In this document: one piece after another, positions 24,901-39,900 of the stretch | Layout of the letters: each line of letters starts with the position of its first letter | Position numbering within the stretch: position 1 is the first letter of the stretch | NCBI RefSeq assembly: GCF_918797505.1 | Contig: NC_092793.1 | Location: 62,887,749-62,951,748, forward strand | Source: Bemisia tabaci | Lineage: Eukaryota > Arthropoda > Insecta > Hemiptera > Aleyrodidae | Direction: 5' to 3' | Length of the DNA: 64,000 nt | The notes under the pieces: model-generated | Told to the model about the DNA's origin: nothing | The model's database searches: none | Seen by the model: only the letters and a program-made list of their open reading frames with translations | Program-made: the position numbers and the translations under genes

Positions 24901-27900
24901 AAAATAAAAAAAACAACCGAAAAGCCGGAAGTCCGCCAACCAAAACTTAAGCTACGGGACGCGCGGGGGCGGAGGGACGGGACTGAAGATCCCCAGACTC
25001 CCTTGGGTGCACAGGTGACCCCCTGCTCACTTCCTTGGGAACACAGGGGCTTTCCTGGCTATTCCTCAGGGGAGCACATGTGATCTCGTGTCCAGCCCCG
25101 GGGGAAATTTTTATCAGGGTATGACTTGTGAAGCATCTAAAGTAGATAAAGACGAAGTCTTTTGTCGCACTGTATCCGCTCCCAAGTTCGGTGACGTCTG
25201 TGTAGGACACTGTAAGGTCCTGTATGCATTTCCCATGAATATAGTTCTGTGATTCTCCACGTGGTGGACTGTAGTCACATATGGGCCCGTGGCATTTTCC
25301 CTAAAGTTCTATGATGCTCCACGAGACACCGTGAGAGGTCCCACGAGAGCACATCCGGGTCACTTATACACTCTCATGGGAGCACACGGGTCACATGTCG
25401 GCTCTCAGAGGAGCGCTGCTGTGCCAAGGAAGAATGCCGTATGAACAATCGAGAGTTGCCAAATTTCCCCAGATAAAACATGTATTTTTGAGGTGATTCT
25501 TGCATATGTTTCCTTGAAATTTTCGGATATTTTAGATTAAATTGTGTAAAAAATTGTCCATAAAATTGGAAGAAAAATATCCAACAGTTTTTTTGAAATT
25601 TTGTATTCTATTGGAGGAGATTTGGCAACGCCTGAAGGTTCATACGGCGTTTTTCCTTTGCACGGCAGTGCGGACGGAAAAGGAAGGAAGGTTTATTGTC
25701 GAAAAGGTTTCTAGAATTTATAAATTTTATATTAGACTTATCTGAATTTTAGGTTTGGTTATTTTATTTACTCAAATCATTAAATCTAATTTCATTTATT
25801 TTCCTATTTTTATTTCAACCCTTAAAGTTCAAGTTCACTATGCCGCTGCAGGGGCGCGCCGGAGGGTGGTTTCCTCGCCTGAATTGGCCGGTTGCGGCTT
25901 TCCAACTATAGATACGGCCAAACGGACAAAATTTTCGCCCAACAGAATCGCAATTTGATTATCCCACCTATAATAGTTACCCAATCTATGTCCTCAATTC
26001 TTTCGTTCACGATAACTATCGTTCGATTTACGTTAGCTGATTCTTTGTAATTTTGTCCATTTTGGCCTTATAAAGAATCCCATCCCATCCCACCTATAAT
26101 AGTTACCCGACCTGTGTCGTCGAGTCTTTCGTTCGCGATAAAGACTATCGTTAGAATTACGTGAGCTGATTCAAATTTTGTAATTTCGTCCATTTTAGTC
26201 TTATGAAGAACTGAATATATTTTCGGTTAAATCGAATTAACCGTTTACTTACAGACGGTAATTAACGCAAGTACCCTACTTACGCTGTTTTCCACTAAAC
26301 TGTTTTCATGAAAGTTCCATTTCTTGGTTTCCTTGGTAACCTTTGTTTGCTATTAGCTGATGTTTTATTTCCATTTCCCGGCCAAGTCAGCGGATTTTAT
26401 ACTTCCTGCCCCCCCCCCCCCCCCCAATAAATCATTGCTAGGTTAGTTCTAATTTTTTGCCAGCATTTATTCTACCTCCCCCCCTCCCAGCTCATTTTTC
26501 TTATATTTTTTGTTCTTATGACATGCCTTGCTCCCCTACCACCATTTTCTCTGGGTTTCATTCATAGGGATAAAATATTGTTTTGTATATCGATCTTCGA
26601 TTTATCGTTCGATATAAAATCAGGAGAGATATGGGTAAAATAGCATACAGATAGGGATAATTTTTTTTTTTTTTTTTTTTTTTTTTTATTGTTTCTCAAA
26701 CACTAGATATACATACAATGAACACTAATATTACAATGAACAAATCGTTATCATTTCTCTAACCTTATCTGTAACAAATATAATATCCGATATGATACTT
26801 AATAGTCCGGGAGCACATGTTTATTTTTGGGGTCCCGTGGGACCGTTAATGATACAAGTTGGCGAGATGGCTTGATCTCTTCGTCTTGATGTCCTGAAAC
26901 AGAATTTCGATGCTGCCAGGCTAAATTTTTCCCGGAACACCCTTAAATTCAAGATGGCGCCCAAAATGGCCGCTACGGGGGTGAAGTGGGTGAAAGTGAC
27001 TCCCATGGTCGACATGTATGTCGATTCCTATGTATTTTTGGTCGAAAATTTCAAATATATGCTTAAAAATGTACTCCGACTTCTTAAAGACCCTTAAATC
27101 CAAGATGGCGGCCAAATTTCCCCTCCTGAAAGTCAAACGGCCACGTGTGCTCCTATATGGCATGTGAGGTATCTTTCATACCATTTTTTGGGCCGTAAAA
27201 TCGAAAAATGATGTTAAAAAATCCTTTGCGATTCATTTAAGGCTTCAAATTACAAGATGGCGGCCAAAATTGCTGAAATTTTCGAATCAAAAATTCTATA
27301 ATAGCTTCTCATATCATGTGACGTATCGAACCCCATAGATTTCTGGTCGTAAAATCCAAATCTTGAATTCAAAATCCACCCCGGCCCCTTGGGATGTCCA
27401 AAATCCAAGATGGCCGCCGAAATTATCCCTTACAGGATCATACAGTCAGCCTTTACCTTAGAATAGCAAGATATGTATCCATTTACAGGTTTATTGGGTC
27501 GTAGAATTCATAAATGAAGGTTAAAGTAACCTTCCTTTTACAATTTGCGACATTTTAGTTTTAAGAATTGCGGCTAAAAGGCGTGACGCGTGTGGATTTA
27601 AGAAATATTTCAATTTTACACGTTTAAAAAATTAATTAAAACTGCTAACGTCATCGCTTATTCTAATGGATAAGCCCTGATTTGCGATTCACTTATTTGT
27701 AGAAAACATGTGTCAATAGTTTCAAACTCGATTTAATCCTGTGAAACAGAAATTTATCAGCTCCGCCCTTAAAATGTAATTTTTTCGACCATTTTCCCTA
27801 GAATCACGAAAAAAGAGAAAAACCCCTAAAAACGTTACCCGAACTGTGTAAAATGGTGGCAAAATAGTGCTGGGTCCACACTATTTTGAAAACAAAACCA

Positions 27901-30900
27901 AAAAGTTCCAAAATTTTCAATTGGAGTCAAAAATTTTGAGCTCTAATGGATAACCAGTACGGCAGTACATAACTGAAGAGGAAGAGCGTTCAGCTCAGGC
28001 AATTAGCATTAGAATATGAAGAAGAGACCACGGCGAGAGATATATAATTTTGGGTCTTGTTATAGACCTCGTCAGTAGATCACACTCGTCAGTGAGATCA
28101 AAAGCCAAAAACTTCAAAACTTTTCAATCAGAGTCAAAAATTTTGAGGTCCAATGAGTACCAGTACGAAACTTGCCGTCTTATAATACAAAACTTGTACT
28201 TCGAACTTGAGCTTTGATGCCGTCTTGGATTTTGCGAGATTTTCAGTTGGATTCACATGACGAGTGTGATCTACTGATGAGGTATAAAAAGACCCAAAAT
28301 TATAGATCTCTCGACGTTACCTTACCTTAATATTCCAATGCAAACTGCCTGAGCTGAACTCTCTCCCCCCTCAGTTCTGTACTGATACTCATTGGAACTC
28401 ACAATTGTTGACTCTGATCGAACATTTTTGACCTCTTTGGCTTTGTTTCACCCCACCCCACCCCCCCCCCCCAGTGTGGACCCAGTACTATTTTGCCACC
28501 TTTTTACACAGTTTGGGTCACGTGTTCAGAGTTTTTTCTCTTTTTATCGTGATTCTAGGGAAAATGGTAGAAAAAATCACATTTTTAGGGCGGAGCTGAT
28601 AAACTGCTGTTTCACAGGATTAAATCAAGTCTAGGAACTAATGACATATGTTTTCTAGCAGTAAATTTTACGTTCTTTTCAATGAGCATGACAGTTTTTT
28701 TCTCAGATAATTGTGGCTGGAGGTATGTAGCAAAGTTTCTCCTAAAATCAGCAAAAATACGCCTTTTTTAAGCTAATTTTTGAAGAAAACGTTAATTTCA
28801 CGACCAAAAAATTAAGTTAGAAAAAATAAAAGAGAATGATTTCTATAGGAAATTTTATGCTCTTTCCACTGGTTTTTTGGTTTTTTCGTGAGATGAACCG
28901 TTGAGGAGATATTTGCAAATATCTAATCGTGAGTTTTCTTAATTTTGAAAAATTCAAAATGGCGGCGCCCTGAGGACCAGCCAATTTTCCTGAAGTTAAT
29001 ATGGCCATTTTCGGGCTTCTGTAGTACCTAGGAATCGAAAAAAATTGGTTTGGTTCGAAGGACGGAACCCATGTTGACCGGTGTTATCGGTGTACAAATA
29101 GTTAAAAACTCTAGACAAAATTGTTTAAAAAATAATTTGGTTTATGCCTCTCGTTATTGATGGGATGTTCAGAAAAAATTAGCTATCAGACATTTAAAAG
29201 ATAATTTAGTTCAATTTTGAAAGGTCATGTTGCTTAACTGTTTACAAGCCCGGTTTTTTCTTCTTCTTGCTTTGTTTTTTGTTCCTTTCCTTGGTAACAG
29301 TTAATTAGCAATATTCGCGTTACCAAGAATATCTTACATTTCTACGAATAGCTAGGTGCTACAAAATGCAATTGATTGTTTAGTGTTAGTGCTCTTGTTT
29401 ATGAATGATAAGTTTATTACAAAGGATAAGTTGCGAGGCATCCTGAAAGGATCCTATTCTAGTATTCTCCTTTGAACTATTTTCCTAATGCCCATTGAAA
29501 AGACTGAACCCAGAGAAAAACCAAAAACGCCCTAAATTCTTATCAAAAACCTGTGCTTGCTTCGTTTTTTTCCAAAAATGTACACCTTTGATGTGTGTAT
29601 CATATCGCTTTATAAGCCTTTTCTCCTTTTGTTACTTTGTCTGTAAATAAAACCTCATTTTTATTTCTGCCAAAAAAAAGACAATCCTATCTCGTTTAGT
29701 GTAATCTTCCTAAAGCTACATAATCCTTTATTCATTATGATTTGCTATCTTGCCCATTAAATTTATGCTGAAGGGGGGGGGGGGTTTCTTAATAGTTTGA
29801 AAGGTTGATTCAACCTTCATTTATGAATTCTACGACCCAATAAACCTGTAAATGGATACATATCTTGCTATTCTAAGGTAAAGGCTGACTGTATGATCCT
29901 GTAAGGGATAATTTCGGCGGCCATCTTGGATTTTGGACATCCCAAGGGGCCGGGGTGGATTTTGAATTCAAGATTTGGATTTTACGACCAGAAATCTATG
30001 GGGTTCGATACGTCACATGATATGAGAAGCTATTATAGAATTTTTGATTCGAAAATTTCAGCAATTTTGGCCGCCATCTTGTAATTTGAAGCCTTAAATG
30101 AATCGCAAAGGATTTTTTAACATCATTTTTCGATTTTACGGCCCAAAAAATGGTATGAAAGATACCTCACATGCCATATAGGAGCACACGTGGCCGTTTG
30201 ACTTTCAGGAGGGGAAATTTGGCCGCCATCTTGGATTTAAGGGTCTTTAAGAAGTCGGAGTACATTTTTAAGCATATATTTGAAATTTTCGACCAAAAAT
30301 ACATAGGAATCGACATACATGTCGACCATGGGAGTCACTTTCACCCACTTCACCCCCGTAGCGGCCATTTTGGGCGCCATCTTGAATTTAAGGGTGTTCC
30401 GGGAAAAATTTAGCCTGGCAGCATCGAAATTCTGTTTCAGGACATCAAGACGAAGAGATCAAGCCATCTCGCCAACTTGTATCATTAACGGTCCCACGGG
30501 ACTACATGTGCTCCCGGACTAAACGTATCCGACGAAAGCAGATGAGCGATGGGCAACCTCTCAAAAAGTCGCGAGATTTCGAAATCTAATCAGTGTTGCT
30601 CTCGAGATGCAGGATGCAGCTAAGTTGGCAGCTTACACGAATAGACTGATTTTCGGAGCAACTCAGAGGAAGCAATTCAAAGGAAGCAATTCAGCCCTGA
30701 AAACATTTTGTTTCCTGTTTTTTCCCACGGTTTTCCTTTGCTCTTCGATAAAGGTGGCTGATGTAGGGGTAACGGGAGGGACGAACATAATTCTGCAGTG
30801 GTAAGGAAGAACGCCGTATGAGTCTTCAGACGTTGCCAAATTTCCCCTGGAAAACCACTAAATTTCTGGAAAATTTTTGAATGCTTGTCTACCAATTTCT

Positions 30901-33900
30901 TGGATAATTTTGTTTTTAATTTGATCTAAAACGTCTGAAAATTTTATGGGAAAAATATTCATAATTTTCCTCAAAAATAAACATTTTATCGAAGAAAATT
31001 TGGCAACTCTCGAATGTTCATATGTCGTTCTTCCGTAGCAGGGTAGAATTGCAAACACTTCGCTTTAAAAAAGAGACCATTTTCGGCTTTTTTCAAAATA
31101 TTCGGACATAACTCCAATGAAAATACAATGAGAGCATTAGCGCGAGGTTTGGATGTCGCTCCCTGGTCGGAAAATCATGTTTTGACTTGTCTCCCGACAA
31201 AATCTCGTCAAAGCGTTCAAGAATAGCTGGGCCTGGACATGAGTCAGGAGTCAGGAGACCAGGCGACAGCAATAGATCTCAATTCGTCATCCTTTTTTCC
31301 CATCCTGCTCGGCCTAGTGGAGCTCCAAAAAAATCGATGAAATTTCTCTCATCGGGTTCGATTTCAACTTTCTCTGTAAATTTACGCTCTGCTAAAAAAG
31401 CAAATTACAATGAACTAAATTTCGTCGTGATATGTTGATAAGTAACGGAAATATCGTTCAGCAAGTTATAAATGCAGCAGTTGTGGTATCGATCTTAGTG
31501 TACCGTAGAATCATGTATTTTCATTAGTTTGACCACCATTCTGCTCAAAATTTCACCGCGAATCGAAAAATGTACACTGTAAAAACAATTTCTGAATGAT
31601 AGAAAAAATTGCATTTTTACTGTCTTTAAATTTTGAGGGTCAGATTTTGTTTGGCATATGAGACAATAGGGCTGCGATCCCGTAGCGGGCAGCCTCGGTC
31701 TCGAGGGTTGTTAGACAAAAATGACGGGAAAACCCATGTCATCGCGCCGCGCCGCTTCGACAGTTTTATGGAACCACGTAGCTGGGGCGGCTTCCTTTTA
31801 TTCAGACAGAGCAGTGCTGAGACAGAGTCCGAGTTTGACCTTCGGCGTTGGGTGAAGGCTGTGTAGTAGTAATATGGAGAGGGGTCTATTTACATCTCTC
31901 AGCGGTTTACACAGATGTGGCTGAAAAATTGGAAATTCTCATAGTTTTGCGAGCATCTAGGAGCTAGAAGCTTTCAATCGACCCAAAAATCGTAAAAATC
32001 GCCCCGGTAGATCTCTCAAAATAGGCGTTACAACAGGAACATACGCACCAATTCCCGGGAACTTAAGGCCGGAGGGGGGTAGATTTGGCTTTAAGAGCGT
32101 CTCAGGAAGAGGAGTCTGAAAAATTTGGAAGTCTGACAGTTTTGCGAGCATCTGGAAGCTAGAAGCTTGCAGTCGACCCAAAAATCGTAAAAATCGCCCC
32201 GGTAGATCTCTCAAATCAGGCGTTACAACGGAAACATACCGCAACTCTCGGAAACTTAAGGTCGGAGGGGGGTGGATTTGGCTTCAAGAGCGTCTCCAGC
32301 GAAAGAGGCTGAAAAATTTGGAAGTCTGAAAGTTTTGCGGACATCGAGACGTCAAGGGCTTTCACCAGAGTCAAGCATCGTCGAAATCGGTCCGGTAGAA
32401 CTCCAGAAATAAGCGTTACAGTGAAACCCCCAACGCTTTTATTTATATAGATTTAAAATCCTGGGTTTCACCTGACTCAAAGCGTTTGCCGCTAATACCC
32501 AGGATAGGGTGTTTCTTATTTTTTAAATTTTCGAATTCGAAGGAGGTCCTGGTCTTAAAAGATGATGTGTGGATAGATTAGAAGCCTTGTACAAGGAAAA
32601 CATTTTAAACAATTTTTACCCGGTGCTCAAACGACTTAAGTGACACAGGTTGAAATTTGAGGTTTTTAGATAAAATAACACTATTTTCCAATGGAAAACG
32701 TCGAGTTACGGTCCTAAAGACGAGAATTTCGTCGGATTGGTCGTATTATCTGCAATACAAAAGCCGTAAAACACCCATCAAGAATGGCGCGCGCAATGAG
32801 ATACACTTGGAGCAAAGCGGGCGCGCCGCGCCGCGCCGCGCCGTAGCGCAACGCTTGCGCGTCCTCGGCGCTGCCTGATAAGCGACATGCCGCACGCATG
32901 CACTAAGCTTACGCGAGCTCGAAAGTTCCCGTCCGTTGCAATGTATCATTATGAATTGACTTGGATACACTTTAACATTAAAAAACAGGTGAAATGTATA
33001 ATTACATCAAAAATGCACATTTTCTTGGTAAAATATCGGCTATGTGCAGGAAAATCAATTTCAACAAATTAAACAATTCAAAGTTTAATCAACTAAATCA
33101 AATAATCCACAGTTTACTTTGTCTTAAAATGTTTATCGGACTATTTTAATTATTTTTGTATGGTTTTATTGACTTTGGCTGTGACTTGTAAGAGAGCATG
33201 AAAATACAGCACTTGTTCATATCAGGAGTTGGCAATTCAAGTAATGATTCCTTCGTGAAACTCCGCGTGAAACAAGAAGGTTTCACTGGTTTTCTCTGAA
33301 AAAAACCCAAAAACGAAAAAAAAACTCTCAAAGTTAAGGCTGTATCGAAGGAGATATCCCCGCTTTTCTGAGAGTTCACCTCCTCCGTATCAAGCCAAAC
33401 TATCTATGGAAAGATAAGGAGCAAATCGACAGCGTAAGTTCGCAATCACATATCTCGTTTGTCGTGTCTGAAAATCTCCGTCTCTACAATGTTATTTTTT
33501 AAGGAGAATAAACTGACACCATTCTTGGAAGTTTATGCAGAATTTTTCTGTACAGAGAAGAAAAATCACGGCAGTTTTAAAGAATTGCCGTTAAGAAGTT
33601 TTCCGTTTATAAAGTAAAGTACCTAGGTATGATAAGGAAGTCTGCGACCAGTGGCGTGGCGTGCTTTGCGATTTATCGATTGATCTGTCATTTGAACCTA
33701 TGAAAAGGAATCGATAAATAAGGTGTTCGTAACGAATACCTTAATAATCGATTCTTTACTACAGCTTCAAGTGGGGAAATATCGATAATCGATTGTTCAC
33801 GCCACGCCACTGTCTCGACGTCACAAACCGAGTTGTGTGATTGCCGACTTACATCGTCAAAATGAATCAGCAAGATTGCCGTGTTTTCAGTTTTGGGAAC

Positions 33901-36900
33901 CCCAAAGAAAGTGACTACCCTGTCAATGTATTATTTGCTGTTTGCATGGAGAGTTTGACTTGATACAGAGGTGGACTCTCGGGATAGCGTGGGTTATCCC
34001 TCCATTACGGCATGAACTTTCAGAGCTTTTTTCAGTTTTGGAGTTTCTCTTGGAGGAAACCGGTCTTACGGCTTTTCTATTGCAGATAATTCGACCAAAC
34101 GGACGAAATTTTCGCCCTTCAGAACCGTAACTCGGTGTTTTCCATAGGAAAATAGTGTTATTTCATCTAAAAACCTCAAATTTCAACCTGTGTCACTTAA
34201 GTCGTTTGAGCACCGGGTAAAAATTGTTTAAAATTTTTTCCTTGTACAAGGCTTCTAATCCACCCACACATCATCTTTTAAGACCAGGACCTCCTTCGAA
34301 TTCGAAAATTTAAAAAATAAGAAACACCCTATCCTGGGTATTAGCGGCAAACGCTTTGAGTCAGGTGAAACCCAGGATTTTAAATGCTTTATATAATGCA
34401 TCATACACTATCTCCAAAATTACTCCGTAGGTATACACCAAGCAAAATAGGTACTTACATACTGTGAATCATCGAAGCTGACACTAGAACTGACGCTTAG
34501 ATCTTTATTAGAACCAAATAGGTATGTTTGTTGTTAATGAACTTAGAATCCTGGCAGATTCCATGGGCCAAAAGGCTTATGATAGTATTCCTCTTCCGAA
34601 ACTTTGGGAAGTCCTAGAAGAAACTGGTTCTAGTAAAGGACTTCTTGGGGCAGTCAAGCAGTTTTATCGGGGGGCTTTTGCTAGAATCAAGTGCCAAGGA
34701 AGGCTTTCAGACGGTTTTTTTGTCACCAAGGGGCTGAAGCAGGGATGTTGTCTGTCACCGACGGTATTTAAGATATATCTAGAGCACGTTCTGAAGGAAT
34801 GGAAAAGAAAGTGTGCCGGAATGGGCGTCCCTCTGAATGACCAAGAAACACTGTTCACGCTATGCTTTGCTGACGACCAGGTAGTCATAAGTCAAGACTA
34901 CGATGACGCGAAGTATATGACCCGGAAATTGGTTGAGGAGTACAGCAAGTGGGGCCTCGAGGTTAGTGTCCGTAAGACAAAGAAGATGTCAGTCGGGGGT
35001 GCTCAGCAAAGCATAGTCCTGGAGGATGGTCAACATATAGAAAGTTGCGAAGAATACAAGTACATGGGGGTGAAGCTGACTTCGGATGGGAAGTTGGATC
35101 AGGCCATTCGGGACCGTAATCTTCAAGGAAGGAAAGCCATCGCCATGCTTAATGGGATCCTTTGGGACCAAAGGATTTCCAAAGACAACAAAAAGAGGAT
35201 TTTCAATTCGGTTGTCAAGCCTTTTATCACCTATGGCAGTGAAGTGTGGCAGTTGACGAAGCGGACCCAAGAAATTCTCAAGGCGACCGAGATGGATTTC
35301 TGGCGAAGATCGGCTGGAATCTGGAGGAGAGAACGTGTCAGGAATGAACGTGTGCGAGAGATGATGGGCGTTGAGGGGACGATTGTGCACGATATCATGA
35401 CCAATGTTCGAGTGGGTCCCCCCAGGTAGGCGACGGAGAGGGCGTCCAGCCAAACGGTGGGAAGAGGGCATCCGTGAAGAGATGGAGAGATGCCAGCTTC
35501 CGGAGGATCTCTACCATGACAGATTCCTGTGGAGAGTAGGCGTCGCAGAGCGCCCTAGCGTGGCTTAAAAGCGGCTTATACATACATACATTACTGCACG
35601 AGCATGATTGATTTAATGATTGATGATTACACGAAAGCGCGTTAACGTCTGTCCAGCGGCTCGATTGTTGAATCGATATCGAACGACCTTGATCGATAAA
35701 AATCATTACTTAGATAGGGATCTATCGATCAGGACCATTCGATAGTGACTCAACGATCAACCCGCAGGTTTGTTGACGATTTTTTTTTAATAAACGGGGA
35801 TACGATTAGCTAAGGAGGTGGCGCTCTCCGTTGTTGTCGTTTCGACTTATGAGGATACGTGCTAAGGAGGTGGGGCGCTCGGCGGGCAGGTGGTGAACCA
35901 TTTCCAGCAGGGAGATTCCGACCGCAAAATTTAAAATTTGCGATTGATAGGCGATATCCGTTTTGTTTTAAGACTATTTAAACATCGAATAGTGATTCTA
36001 CCCGTTAAAGTAGGTTTTGGATAGCTTTTTACCGTGCTTAAGGAAATATTATGATATATAATCGGATCTAAAGTATGGTGTCAATGAATCTAATGGATCC
36101 TAATGAATCGTAGGAAAGCTAAGATTTTTAAGGATCGTCGTCTTTAATAGGAGGCATCATTAATCAATTATTTAATTGAAGATGCCTCATAATATCGACA
36201 AGTCGATTCCGAATATATGAATTCATCACATATCGCGAAGAGATTTACAATAAAGTTTAGTGGTTTGAATAAAACTTGCATAACTATTCTGCGATCAAAA
36301 TCCCAATGAAACTTTATGATTTTGTGAAATTGGCAGTATTTTTCTAAATAACCAAGTAAAAGTGTCTATGCCGGCGCTGGAGCGCCGGCAAAAGCGAGAA
36401 AGTCTTGTGCGATCCTGGCACCATGATGGGGAGGCGAAGAGCCCCCCCCATATGCCGGCGCTTGCGCCGCGTTTAAATTGACTGGAGGCCAATTTTTATC
36501 TATTTATTATGGGGGCGGGAGGGGCGGAGGCCCTGGATGAAATGGGATGCAACTTGGAACATCGGGATTAATTTGAATACATGCAGAACAACCGGGATAA
36601 AATGGTATAAACTGAAGAACGTGGGAGAAAATGTTATTAAGAGGGGAAATAAGCAAGGGGATATTAATTGAATAGCGGTGTCATCGTAAAATTTTCCTGT
36701 AACTCGGAACGCATGCATTTCAAAAATGGCGTTTTACCAAACAGGAAAAGATTACATTAACACCATTTCAGTTCGCCAAATATGTCAAGGTACGTAACAC
36801 GAGTTTTAACGTGGTTGAATGGCAGTATTGTCGTCGTGAAATGACAGTTTGCCTTCAATTATTAGTGTAGGCAACACAAGCTCCCACGTGGTCGAAGAGT

Positions 36901-39900
36901 GGTATCATCGCCCGTGCAATAGACGTTCTCTGTCTGCTAATTTGTCTCTATGTCATGTCGGGTCCGCGTTCGTCAGTGAAGTAGTTGCTCCTCTTAACTA
37001 TTATTCATTAAGCTGTTTTTATTTTTTTTTTTTACTTCCCGTTCGAGCACATGAACATGAAAAGAGAGAGATGAGGATGATGAATATGATGCTGATGCTG
37101 ATGATGATCATAAAGAAAAAGGAGAACAACGAATGGTGCAGAACAAGAGGAGTGAAAGAAAATAAGCTGAAGTAAATTTAGAGAGAAGAAGAAGATAATG
37201 AAAGTGGCAGAAGCAAACGGAAAGAAGATATGAAAAGTAAAAAGAAGAAAGCAGTGAGAAGGAGATTGAAATAAAATAAGAACGTGGAAATAGTGGAATA
37301 CCTGTTTCATTGTGAAATTGCACGGTTACTTGGAACGTTTTTAAAAAATAGCATTTCACCAAACTGGAGAAGATTAAATTAACGTCATTCCATTTCGCCT
37401 TCAATTTCAGTGTAGGCAACAGGAGCTTCCGCGTGGTCGAATAGCGGTATCGTCGTAAAATGACACGCTCACTCAGGCAAAACAAGCTCCCTTGTGGTGG
37501 AATAGTGGTATCATCCCCAAAACAATATCGGCCTAATGCTCCCAGTTATTAAATTAATAATTTTTGGTGAAGCATCTAGACATGTGACCTCAGTCACGGG
37601 TTTTCCGCTAGTTTCCAATGAAAGACGACACTACTTTATCCAAAATACCAATTTGTATATGTGCGTCTTTTAGAGCACCCGAGATTCCTCTAAAAAATAT
37701 TTAAATATTTAATTTTTCAAAAAGATACTCGATTTGGCCACACTGTAGCCCCAGCTAACAAAAAGTGCCATTCTGGATCCATAAAAATAATTATTGCAAT
37801 GAAGTTGGCAAGAAAGTAATTTCTGCACTACAAGGCAAACCAAGAACGCACTGTAGTGTCAACAGGCTCATTATGGATGAGGAGAGGGGGGGGGGGGTCT
37901 GAATTTCCTAGTGGAATTTTAGGATAGTCTCGATTTGAGCGACTTACCTCCACATAAGTTGACGTTGAGAAAGGGGGTGGTGATTTTGCTTTTAAGGATT
38001 CAGAATGATTCACAGAGGTTATTAAACGGAGAACGATGAATTGTGAGACAGCCTTTTGATAACTGCATAGATGCACGAATCGTAATAACTGGTAATAAAG
38101 CTGGGTTAACTTTAACTTTTTTACGCGCTAGAATCATTGTCCCGAGCAACATTCAGCAACAGTCAGGAGAGACATGGCAACGGTGTACCTAACAAGTTCT
38201 AAATGATTGCCGTAACGTTGAGGTTTTTCCAAAAACTACTTTTTTTGTTTCGATTGAATAGTTCATACTTACATCGCATTTGGCAAAAATTCTGAAATTT
38301 GCAAATTTTTTGTGCAAGATTAACTCCATTAACGATGCCAAACAAAATGCTATACACGATAACTTACAGGGCGCTAAGCACACACACACACACACACACC
38401 CACCCTCACACACCCTCACACACACACACACACCCTCACACACCCTCACACACTAATATCAGCTCGGAAAATACTTTCGAAGTGTGCGTTAGGGGAAATT
38501 TTTCTTATTCCGATACTCTAGGATGTGCAACTAAATATTCCGAGAAAAAAAAACACCAAAAATGTCTTTACTGTTAGAGATAAGCTTAAAAAACAGCTTA
38601 TTTCCATCCTGTCCCGTCCCATCCCGTCTCATTCCATCCTGTCCCATATGTTTCCATCCTGTCCCAGCGTCCCAGTGTCCCAGTTTAATGGGACAGAGTG
38701 GAAAACTGTTACAACTGAGACTTGCTTGTTTAAGCCCTGTAGGCGCTCATTTCTACCGATTTAAGTGAAACTTGTGACACGCAGGTATTTTTTAATGAGG
38801 AACTCGAATTTTTAGTCGAGTTTTGAAAATTCGAAAATCCAAGATGGCGGACATGACCTAAAATACTATCGAAGCGTCTAATCAACTGAGACTTGCTTGT
38901 TTAAGCCCTGTAGGCGCTCTTTTCGACCGATTTAAGTGAAACTTAGTACATAAGGGTATTTTCTTGAATGAGGAACTCGAATTTTTAGTCGAATTTTCAA
39001 AGTTCGAAAATCCAAGATGGCGGACACGGCCTAAAATGCTATCTCAGCGCCTAATCAATCGATTTAGGCAAAACTTGGTACCCGCGGGTATTTTCGAATG
39101 GGGAACTCGAATTTTAGTCAAATTTCCAAGATTCGAAAATCTAAGATGGCGGCCGTGGTTTAAAACACTATCTCGGTGACTAATTAATTGATTTTAATGA
39201 AACTGGACCGGAAAACCCTGGTATCAGGAAAAGAAAGGAAATTTTAGTAGGGGTGCAATAGGGTTTCTTATGTATTTTAGGCTACGAAATCGAAAAATTC
39301 CTGGGTCTTTTCCATCGTGCCCAGATTCTCTCGGAAAATTGACTCCTCTGGAAAAGCTAGATTTTTAAGGAAAATTCCGATTTCTCCGGAAAAATTCCGA
39401 ACTTTCCCAGGATAAATCGCACTGATACAGGTAAATGGAGGTGTTCTTCAGAATCAGCGCCAAAAATCTACTCCGAAACTGTTGGCAAATCTTCGGAAAA
39501 TCAAAAAAAAAAAAAAAAAGAAAAAGTTGACCAGTGTAATTGTTATGTTCCCAAGTAGCAAGATAGAATTTTTTTCTAGAAAAAAATATTAAGAAAAAAC
39601 AAAGAAAATGAGAGTTATCCAGAAAATAGAAAGAAAAAACATTGCGAGTCAAAAGTCTGACCAAGGAAAATAGATCTATTTCATAGGTCTACTTACTGTC
39701 AACTTCCCACTTAGAAAAAAGATAGAAAATTTATTGAAAGTAGAATTATTTTCTAGCCAATTGCTTAATGTTTTCTTTTAAGAAAATGCAAGTGGAACAT
39801 GTATTTTCTTTCTATTTTCTTGTGTCTATTTTCTAGATCTACTTTATACCTATTTGCTTTCAAGAAAATTAATCTATCTAGAAAGTAGACATTTTCTTGG

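Larger units (their letters stand above)
32451..34385. repeat. Foldback F4, arms about 320 bp
   Basis: 32451-32768 and 34066-34385 are close reverse complements, starting ATTTAAAATCCTGGGTTTC. The 1.3-kb spacer contains a GCGCCGCGCCG run (about 32820-32845) and a nested pair of MITEs (33434-33852 with 33649-33812 inside). No gene found. Confidence 0.88.
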
